A stretch of 10,829 nucleotides of DNA. Source: CAYOHY01 sp964403885 (lineage in GTDB: Bacteria > Actinomycetota > Coriobacteriia > Anaerosomatales > PHET01). The notes beneath the pieces are model-generated. The model was not told the DNA's origin. It made no database searches and saw nothing but the letters and a program-made list of their open reading frames with translations. The translations under genes were made by a program, and so were the position numbers. This document shows positions 5,619-10,829 of the stretch, in pieces. The stretch spans positions 1 to 10,829 of the forward strand of contig CAYOHY010000056.1 of assembly GCA_964403885.1 (NCBI GenBank), read 5' to 3'. The stretch's first letter is position 1, and every line of letters starts with the position of its first letter.

Positions 5619-6985
5619 GCGTGGGCGCCCACATCGACGTGAGCGACCGGGTGCTGCTGATCGGCGGCACGAGCGACGCGCGCGAGATAGCGCGCTGTCT
5701 GGGCGCGGCCGGGTTCGAGGTGCTCGTGAGCACCGCCACCGGCTACGGCGAGGAGCTCGCCGCGGCCGACGGTGCCACGGCGCGCTCCGGCGCGCTCGAC
5801 GCGGACGGCATGGCGGATCTCGCGCGGGGCTGTATCGCGCTCGTGGATGCGTCGCACCCGTTCGCGCGCGAGGCGAGCGAGAGCGCCCGCGCGGCGGCGC
5901 AGCGTGCGGGTATCGACTACGTGCGCTTCGAGCGCGAGGGCGCCGGTGCGGTCACGGGCGCGGTGCTGTGCGAGTCGGCGCAGAGCGCGGCTCAGGCGGC
6001 GGTCGAGGCGGCCGGGCCTGGCGGCGTGGTGCTGCTCACCGTGGGGTCGCGCAGTGTGGCGACCTACGCCGCCGCGTGCCGTGAAGCGGGCGTGCGCTGC
6101 GTGGCGCGTGTGCTCCCTGTGGCCGAATCGCTGGCGGCCTGCGAGACGGCAGGTCTGTCGCCCGCGGACATCATCGGCATGCAAGGTCCCACCTCGGCGC
6201 TGCTCGATGCGGCGTTGCTTCGTCACCTGGGCGCCACCGTGCTCGTCACCAAGGACAGCGGCGCGGCGGGCGGCGTTCCCGAGAAGCTCGAGGCCGCGAG
6301 GCTCGCGGGTGCCACGGCGGTCGTGGTCGCGCGCCCGGCCGATGCGTCGGTGGATCCCGCGCGAAGCGTCGACGAAGTTGTGTGCCGTGTCCGCGAGGTG
6401 GGCGGCTCGCCGGATCAGAGTCCCGGCGCGACGCCGGCCAACGAGCCCGTGAGCCCTGCCTCGGCGGCGTCCACCGGTCTCGTGCACGTCTACACCGGGA
6501 CGGGCAAAGGCAAGACCACTGCATCCGTGGGTCTCGCGGTGCGCGCTGCGGGTGCGGGACTGCGCGTCGCGTTCGTGCAGTTCGTGAAGGGCGGGCCCGA
6601 GTCGAGCGAGCTGTCGTCGTTGCGCAAGCTGGGCGTGGCGGTCACGCGCCCGGGGGTGCGCTCGAGCGGGCTCATGCGGGGCACCGTGACCTCGGAAGAC
6701 CGCGTGGCCGCAGACGCTGCGTTGCAGGCGGCGGCGGACGCCCTTGCGGGCGCCTACGATCTCGTCGTGCTCGACGAGGCCTGCGTGGCGGCGCGCAAAG
6801 GGTTGGTGGATGTGGATGGGCTCGTCTCGGCGGTGTGCGGACGGGCGCCGGGGGTCGAGGTGGTCCTCACGGGCCGGGGCGCTCCCGATGAGCTGCTCGA
6901 GATCGCGGACTACGTGACGTCGATGGAGCCATTCAAACACCCGTTTGAACGTGGTGTCGCGGCGCGCAAGGGAGTGGAGTTCTGA
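5615..6985 (+). CDS. cbiJ-cobA: Fusion of cobalt-precorrin-6A reductase (CbiJ) and corrinoid adenosyltransferase (CobA/BtuR)
   Basis: The 456-residue protein has two enzymes in one chain. Residues about 12 to 262 are CbiJ/CobK, which reduces the C18-C19 double bond of cobalt-precorrin-6A with a nicotinamide cofactor: VLLIGGTSDAREIAR, DASHPFAREASESAR, LLTVGSR, DIIGMQGPTSALL and TKDSGAAGGVPEKLEAA. A Ser/Pro/Ala/Gly-rich linker follows (about 6400-6478). Residues about 290-456 are CobA/BtuR, which adenosylates Co(I) corrinoids with ATP: P-loop GTGKGKTT (295-302), VQFVKGG, Walker B-like VVLDEACVA (D387, E388), VVLTGRGAPDELLEIADYV and the C-terminal KHPFERGVAARKGVEF. Both domains look intact. The CobA part lacks most of the N-terminal segment that free CobA has before its P-loop. 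GTG 5615 overlaps cbiH; the stop overlaps cbiP as TGATG. The fused steps are far apart in the pathway. Confidence 0.95.
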   Translation: MSVGAHIDVSDRVLLIGGTSDAREIARCLGAAGFEVLVSTATGYGEELAAADGATARSGALDADGMADLARGCIALVDASHPFAREASESARAAAQRAGIDYVRFEREGAGAVTGAVLCESAQSAAQAAVEAAGPGGVVLLTVGSRSVATYAAACREAGVRCVARVLPVAESLAACETAGLSPADIIGMQGPTSALLDAALLRHLGATVLVTKDSGAAGGVPEKLEAARLAGATAVVVARPADASVDPARSVDEVVCRVREVGGSPDQSPGATPANEPVSPASAASTGLVHVYTGTGKGKTTASVGLAVRAAGAGLRVAFVQFVKGGPESSELSSLRKLGVAVTRPGVRSSGLMRGTVTSEDRVAADAALQAAADALAGAYDLVVLDEACVAARKGLVDVDGLVSAVCGRAPGVEVVLTGRGAPDELLEIADYVTSMEPFKHPFERGVAARKGVEF

Positions 6986-8520
6986 TGCCGGAATCGGCCC
7001 AGCAGGCCCGCGTGATCATGGTGCAGGGCACCACGTCGAACGCGGGTAAGTCGGTGCTCGTGGCCGGGCTCGCACGCGTGTTCGCGCGCCGCGGCTACGA
7101 GGTGGCGCCGTTCAAGAGCCAGAACATGGCGCTCAACTCCGCGGTCACCCCGGAAGGGGCCGAGATCGGCCGCGCCCAGGCGTTCCAGGCGCACGCTGCC
7201 GGGGTTGAGCCGCACGCGGATATGAACCCCGTGCTGCTCAAGCCGTGCTCTCCCACGGGCAGCCAGGTCATCGTCATGGGTGCCCCGGTGGGCGTCATGC
7301 AGGTGCGCGAGTACCACGCCTACCAGCCGCAGGTGTGGCCGGAGGTCACCGCCGCGCTCGCGCGACTGCGCGACCGCACACAGCTCGTGGTGATCGAGGG
7401 CGCCGGCAGCCCCGCCGAGATCAACATCCGCCACCGAGACATCGCCAACATGGCGGTCGCGCTGCACGCGCACGCGCCGGTGCTCATCGTCGCCGACATC
7501 GACCGCGGCGGCGTGTTCGCGTCGCTCGTGGGCACGATGGAGCTGCTCACGCCCGAGGAGCGCGCGCTCGTGGCGGGCTTCGTCATCAACCGCTTCCGCG
7601 GCGACGCCTCCCTGCTCGACTCCGGCATCGAGATGCTCGAGCAGCGCTACGGCGTGCCGGTCCTGGGCGTGCTGCCCTACCTCACGGACTGGCGCGGCGA
7701 CGAGGAGGACTCGCTGGGCATCGAGACGATCGCCCAGAAGCCCGGTGCTCCCATCACCGTCGCCGTGGTCCGCCTGCCTTACATCTCCAACTACACCGAT
7801 GTCGCTGCATTGGCCGCCGAGAACGACGTCTCGGTCCGCTGGGCGCGCACCCCGGCCGACCTCGCGAGCGCTGACGCCGTCATCGTCCCTGGCTCGAAGT
7901 CGACTATGAGCGACCTGGCGTGGCTGCGCGCAAACGGGCTGGCCGACGCGATCGTCTCGGAGGCGGCTGAGGGCACGCCCGTGGTTGGCATCTGCGGTGG
8001 CTATCAGATGCTGGGCGGGCGCATCGAGGACCCGCTGGGGGTCGAGGGCGAGCCGGGTTCGGTGACCGAGGGGCTCGGCCTGCTGGACACCACCACGGTC
8101 TTCGAGCCCAACAAACGGACCGTGCGCGCGAGCGGCACCCTCACCGGGGCGGCACTGGGCGCGCAGGGGTCGGCCGTGAGCGGCTACGAGATCCACATGG
8201 GCCGGACCACGTTGGGCCCCTCGGCGATCCCGTTCGCGCGCATCGCCGAGCAGGGCGCGCCCGCACACGCTGACGACGGCGCCGTCTCGCGCGAGCTGCC
8301 CGTGTGGGGCACCTACCTGCACGGCCTGTTCGACGACGCGGCGCTGCGCCGCACGTGGGTCGACGCACTGCGCGCCGCCAAGGGCCTCGAGCCCGGTGAG
8401 CCCGGCGAACACGAGGACCCGGTCGACCGTCTCGCGGACATGCTCGAGGCGCACCTTGATCTCGAGGCGGTCGCGCGCATCGTGGGGCTGCCGCTCGACT
8501 CGGGGCAGGGGGAGCGATGA
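6985..8520 (+). CDS. cbiP: Adenosylcobyric acid synthase, glutamine-hydrolysing, CbiP
   Basis: CbiP (CobQ) uses glutamine and ATP to amidate four side-chain carboxylates (b, d, e and g) of adenosylcobyrinic acid a,c-diamide. The 511-residue protein is full length. The N-terminal dethiobiotin synthetase-like ATPase domain carries the P-loop variant QGTTSNAGKSVLVAGL (residues 14-29), then FKSQNMALNSAVTPEG, EIGRAQAFQA, NPVLLKP and VIEGAGSPAEINI. The C-terminal type-3 glutamine amidotransferase domain has GICGGYQMLGG with nucleophile C337, GYEIHMGRT, and GTYLHGLFD with H446. The preceding gene supplies the adenosyltransferase whose product this enzyme prefers. The start ATG at 6985 shares one base with the upstream stop, with GGGAG and GGAG about 6-15 bases before. 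The C-terminal amidotransferase distinguishes it from CbiA only together with the MALNS and SNAGKS motifs, both present. Confidence 0.97.
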   Translation: MPESAQQARVIMVQGTTSNAGKSVLVAGLARVFARRGYEVAPFKSQNMALNSAVTPEGAEIGRAQAFQAHAAGVEPHADMNPVLLKPCSPTGSQVIVMGAPVGVMQVREYHAYQPQVWPEVTAALARLRDRTQLVVIEGAGSPAEINIRHRDIANMAVALHAHAPVLIVADIDRGGVFASLVGTMELLTPEERALVAGFVINRFRGDASLLDSGIEMLEQRYGVPVLGVLPYLTDWRGDEEDSLGIETIAQKPGAPITVAVVRLPYISNYTDVAALAAENDVSVRWARTPADLASADAVIVPGSKSTMSDLAWLRANGLADAIVSEAAEGTPVVGICGGYQMLGGRIEDPLGVEGEPGSVTEGLGLLDTTTVFEPNKRTVRASGTLTGAALGAQGSAVSGYEIHMGRTTLGPSAIPFARIAEQGAPAHADDGAVSRELPVWGTYLHGLFDDAALRRTWVDALRAAKGLEPGEPGEHEDPVDRLADMLEAHLDLEAVARIVGLPLDSGQGER

Positions 8521-9569
8521 AGCGCGACCACGGCGGTGCGCCTGAAGCGCGCATTGATGCGAGCGTGAACGTGAACCCGTTGGGACCGCCGGAGTCGCTC
8601 GACGCGGTCTTCGCGCAGGCGCGCATGCTCGCGAGCCGCTATCCGCAGATCGACGCCGCGTCGGCCCGCGAGGCCTGGGCGGATCGCCTCGAGGCGCCGT
8701 TCGAGCGCGTGCTCGTGGGCAACGGGGCGAGCGAGCTCATCTCGCTGGCGGTGCGCGCGATCGCTCCTCGGCGTGTCATCGTGTTCGATCCGTGCTACTC
8801 CGAGTACGCCGCCGCGGCTCGTGCCGCCGATATCGCAGTCACCCACGTGCCGCTCAGGCTCGACAACGCCGAGTGGGTCACGCCCCTGGACGAGTGTCTT
8901 GCCTCGGGCGTGGACGGCGAGCCTGTGGGCGACGGCGACCTGGTGGTGGTGGGCCAACCCAACAACCCCAGCGGACACCTCACGCCGGTCGAGCCGCTCC
9001 TGGCGCTCGCCCGCACAGGCGCCCACGTGCTCACCGACGAGTCGTTCCTCGCCCTCGCCGAGCAACCCGAGACCGCCCTCGCGCACTCGCTCGTGCCCCA
9101 TGTGGGCGCGCGCGTGAGCATGGTGGCCTCGCTCACCAAGACCTTCTGTGTCCCGGGCCTGCGTCTGGGCTATCTCGTGGCCGATGAGGCGCTCGTCACC
9201 CGCATCTCGGAGCTGCGCGACCCGTGGAGCGTGAACGGGATCGCGGCGCAGGCCGCCGTGGCGCTCGCGTCCGACGGCGACTACCTCAAGCGCTCTCGCG
9301 CCCAGCTCGCCGCCGAGCGTGCTCGCGTCGCCTCTGCGGTCGCCGGGCTGGGGATGCGCGTCACCAACGGCGTCGCCCCGTGGGTGCTCGCGCGGCTACC
9401 GGAGCCGCTCACGGCACCTGAGGTCAGGTCCGCGCTGCTCGCCCACGGTGTCGCCGTGCGGGACGCATCCACCTTCCCGGGACTCGACGCGCGCTGGATC
9501 CGCATCGGCATCCGATCGGCCGCCGAGAACGGCGCGGTGCTCACGGCACTCTCCGAGGTGCTCGGGTGA
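8517..9569 (+). CDS. cobD: L-threonine-O-3-phosphate decarboxylase CobD (PLP-dependent)
   Basis: CobD decarboxylates threonine phosphate to (R)-1-aminopropan-2-yl phosphate, the arm CbiB attaches to cobyric acid. The 350-residue protein has the type I aminotransferase fold: DASVNVNPLGPP at the N-terminus, VLVGNGASELI, FDPCYSEYAAAA, VVVGQPNNPSGHLTP (PLP-binding Asn-Pro), VLTDESFLALAE with the conserved Asp, and SLTKTFCVPGLRLGY with the PLP lysine K208. WIRIGIR near the C-terminus holds the carboxylate-binding arginine. Histidinol-phosphate aminotransferase is the usual misannotation, but NVNPLG, the SLTKTFCVPGLRLGY context and the position next to cbiB favour CobD. The N-terminus is somewhat shorter than that of Salmonella CobD. 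It starts at ATG 8517 in an ATGA overlap with cbiP, with GGGGGAG upstream. No threonine kinase (PduX-like) domain is fused. Confidence 0.93.
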   Translation: MKRDHGGAPEARIDASVNVNPLGPPESLDAVFAQARMLASRYPQIDAASAREAWADRLEAPFERVLVGNGASELISLAVRAIAPRRVIVFDPCYSEYAAAARAADIAVTHVPLRLDNAEWVTPLDECLASGVDGEPVGDGDLVVVGQPNNPSGHLTPVEPLLALARTGAHVLTDESFLALAEQPETALAHSLVPHVGARVSMVASLTKTFCVPGLRLGYLVADEALVTRISELRDPWSVNGIAAQAAVALASDGDYLKRSRAQLAAERARVASAVAGLGMRVTNGVAPWVLARLPEPLTAPEVRSALLAHGVAVRDASTFPGLDARWIRIGIRSAAENGAVLTALSEVLG

Positions 9570-10570
9570 TCTGGTCGGCGGTGCGCGACACGCTCTTCTC
9601 GGCAGCTGCGCTTGAGGCGCGCGCGATGATGCTGATGGTGGTTCTGCTGCTCGATGTCGCGCTGGGTGATCCACCCACGCGCTGGCATCCGGTGGCGTGG
9701 CTGGGGTCGTTGATCGCCGGGCTCGAGCAGGCGTTGCGCCGTGTGAGCTGGCTCGATGGCCGAGCGGGCGGCGTGATGCTCACCGTGGTCACGGTGCTTC
9801 TGGCGTCGGGCGTGGCGCTGGCGCTGTCGGTGGGCGCGTACCGCGTGAGCCCGTTCGTGGGTGTGGGCGTCGACGCGCTGCTCGTGTGGTTCACGCTGGC
9901 GGCGTGGTCGCTCGCGGTCGAGGGGCGTGCGGTCTCATCGGCGCTCGTGGCAGGGGACCTCGACGCGGCTCGGCTCCAGGTGGCGCGTGTGGTCGCGCGC
10001 CGCACCGATGTGCTTGACGAGTCCGGTGTGGCCCGCGCGGCTGTGGAGTCGCTGGGCGAGAACGTGGTGGACGGCGTGATCGCGCCGCTCGTGTGGGCCG
10101 CGCTGTTGGGTCCGGCGGGCGCGTGGATGCACAAGGCCGCGAGCACGCTCGACTCGATGGTGGGCTACCGCACGCCGCGCTACGAGCGCTTTGGCACCGC
10201 GGCGGCCCGCTTCGACGACGTGCTCGCGTGGGTTCCTGCGAGGCTGTCGCTGGTGCTGATCCCGTTCGCGGCGCTGCTCGCCGGGTTCGACGCGGCCGGG
10301 GCGTGGCGGGTGGGGGTACGCGACCGGCTCAAGCACGCGAGCCCCAACTCCGCCCACGGCGAGGCGGCTTTCGCCGGCGCGCTGGGCGTCCAGCTGGGTG
10401 GGCCCACCGCCTACGCCGACCGGGTGTCAGAGCGCGCGGTCATCGGCGAGGGGCTGGATGCGCCGGCCGCTGCGGACCCCGAGAGGGCTGCTCGGCTGGT
10501 GATGATGACCGCGACTGTCGCGATGGTGCTGCTCGCGCTGGGGCTGTGGGTCGTCTCGGCGCTGGGGTAG
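9566..10570 (+). CDS. cbiB: Adenosylcobinamide-phosphate synthase CbiB (membrane protein)
   Basis: CbiB condenses adenosylcobyric acid with aminopropanol phosphate in the membrane. The 334-residue protein fits the family. LLLDVALGDPPTRWHPVAWLG (residues 27-47, a hydrophobic strand into the GDPP-HPV motif) is the classic N-terminus. It continues with RRTDVLDESGVARAAVESL (146-164) then ENVVDG, KAASTLDSMVGYR (190-202), FGTAAARFDDVLAWVPARL, and the C-terminal DRLKHASPNSAHGEAAFAGA and LGVQLGGPTAY. Hydrophobic segments suitable for membrane spanning lie near residues 21-33, 70-90, 97-115 and at the C-terminus (about 312-334). GTG 9566 overlaps the cobD stop as GTGA and gives about 20 extra residues; ATG 9626 (M21) is a possible alternative start. 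It is the last gene of the cluster in this window and ends in TAG. Confidence 0.95.
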   Translation: MIWSAVRDTLFSAAALEARAMMLMVVLLLDVALGDPPTRWHPVAWLGSLIAGLEQALRRVSWLDGRAGGVMLTVVTVLLASGVALALSVGAYRVSPFVGVGVDALLVWFTLAAWSLAVEGRAVSSALVAGDLDAARLQVARVVARRTDVLDESGVARAAVESLGENVVDGVIAPLVWAALLGPAGAWMHKAASTLDSMVGYRTPRYERFGTAAARFDDVLAWVPARLSLVLIPFAALLAGFDAAGAWRVGVRDRLKHASPNSAHGEAAFAGALGVQLGGPTAYADRVSERAVIGEGLDAPAAADPERAARLVMMTATVAMVLLALGLWVVSALG

Positions 10571-10583
10571 GGAGCAATCTGGC

Positions 10584-10629
10584 TGCTGGGATGTCGTCCA
10601 GCAACGAGGCCCGCGGCGCGTGCGCGGGC
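10584..10629 (+). terminator. Two tandem hairpins after cbiB, possible operon end
   Basis: Bases 10584-10589 pair with 10598-10603 (6 pairs, 8-base loop), and 10609-10615 with 10623-10629 (7 GC-rich pairs, 7-base loop). They begin 14 bases after the cbiB stop. No T-run follows either stem, so intrinsic termination is not proven; they may act with Rho or stabilise the 3' end. Confidence 0.35.
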
Positions 10630-10714
10630 TGACCTGATGCAAGCGCCATCAAGCTCGTGAGGTTGCTCGTGTCGGGTAGTTTTCGCCGGCCACGTGGTCG
10701 TGCGATGAGTCGAT
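10630..10714. other. Intergenic stretch, lower GC, no gene seen
   Basis: GC content is visibly lower than in the cluster. All frames carry early stops, and I see no tRNA, cobalamin riboswitch core or clear -35/-10 pair on either strand. It probably separates the cobalamin operon from whatever lies to the right. Confidence 0.5.
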
Positions 10715-10829
10715 GTGGTTCAGAACATTCAAGGAATCACCTTCGGCCCCCCGAATAGGGATGGCAAGGGGAGTTTCAAGGCCCTGAGCGATCCATTCCG
10801 GACCGGGGGGATTCGAATGAGGGGTCTTG
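10715..10829 (+). CDS. Possible 5' end of the next gene, cut by the right edge; function unknown
   Basis: The frame containing GTG 10715 is open from just after a TGA at 10706-10708 to the window end, 38 codons. The translation reads like protein, with the stretch SFKALSDPFRTGGIRMRGL at its end. GTG 10715 has no clear Shine-Dalgarno; an in-frame ATG at 10817 has a G-run (10805-10810) 6 bases upstream, and CTG 10784 has AAGGGGAG about 10 bases upstream. About two thirds of the third codon positions are G or C, below the cluster's level. The short P-F-x-x-G-G-I piece faintly recalls the N-terminus of old-yellow-enzyme-type oxidoreductases, but that is too little to name it. It could also be chance. 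Confidence 0.25.
   Translation, partial: MVQNIQGITFGPPNRDGKGSFKALSDPFRTGGIRMRGL

Noticed and set aside
4988..6940. 650-residue open frame on the minus strand opposite cbiH and cbiJ-cobA
   Set aside because: Same low-complexity Arg/His/Ala composition and no domain; a shadow of strong GC bias at third codon positions.
6910..8454. 514-residue open frame on the minus strand opposite cbiP
   Set aside because: No motif, mirror of a complete and well-conserved CbiP; judged a shadow.
10718..10781. Short repeat TTCAAGG found twice, with C-run and G-run stretches nearby
   Set aside because: Seven bases at two places is within chance, and the C- and G-runs do not form a consistent repeat or an IS end.
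10798..10817. tRNA 3'-end-like piece (TTCGAATC followed by a C-run) on the minus strand, as an integration site remnant
   Set aside because: The opposite side of the T-stem does not pair, no other tRNA arm is found, and the same bases fit an open plus-strand frame.
10571..10829. Cobalamin riboswitch in the downstream spacer, on either strand
   Set aside because: I looked for the conserved B12-box and the GCCACTG-type core; only a chance GCCACGTGG at about 10689-10697 is present, with no surrounding structure.

Overview
The window is one strand-consistent gene cluster for anaerobic (early cobalt insertion) biosynthesis of cobalamin. All genes are on the + strand and run almost end to end from the left edge to about 10570. 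Very high GC, strongly GC-biased third codon positions and frequent GTG/TTG starts suggest a high-GC bacterium. CbiD, CbiG and CbiH-type enzymes, with no aerobic CobG or CobN, indicate the anaerobic route. An anaerobic actinobacterium of the Coriobacteriia type would fit, but that placement is inference from composition and gene style, not shown by the sequence.

Layout. 1-884: the 3' part of a CbiD-CbiE fusion, cut by the left edge. 898-1962: cobT. 1963-2028: the longest gap inside the cluster, holding a strong hairpin. 2029-5618: cbiT, cbiL, cbiF, cbiG and cbiH, the corrin ring methylation and contraction enzymes. 5615-6985: a CbiJ-CobA fusion (precorrin-6A reductase plus corrinoid adenosyltransferase). 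6985-8520: cbiP (cobyric acid synthase). 8517-9569: cobD (threonine-phosphate decarboxylase). 9566-10570: cbiB (adenosylcobinamide-phosphate synthase). 10571-10829: non-coding, lower-GC DNA with two small hairpins and perhaps the first codons of another gene at the right edge.

How the genes work together. CbiL, CbiH, CbiF, CbiG, CbiD, CbiJ, CbiE and CbiT cover nearly all steps from cobalt-factor II to cobyrinic acid; CbiC and CbiA are not in view. The CobA domain adenosylates the corrinoid, CbiP amidates it, CobD makes the aminopropanol phosphate arm, CbiB attaches it, and CobT activates the lower-ligand base. From cbiT onward every start overlaps the preceding stop by 1-40 bases, so strong translational coupling is likely. 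No promoter or cobalamin riboswitch is visible; if there is one it lies left of the window.

This is a recognisable pathway rather than a new system. The points worth a second look are two domain fusions joining non-consecutive pathway steps, a compact CbiG that seems to lack its middle domain, an unusual cbiG/cbiH overlap, the cobT-cbiT hairpin, and an open frame running off the right edge.
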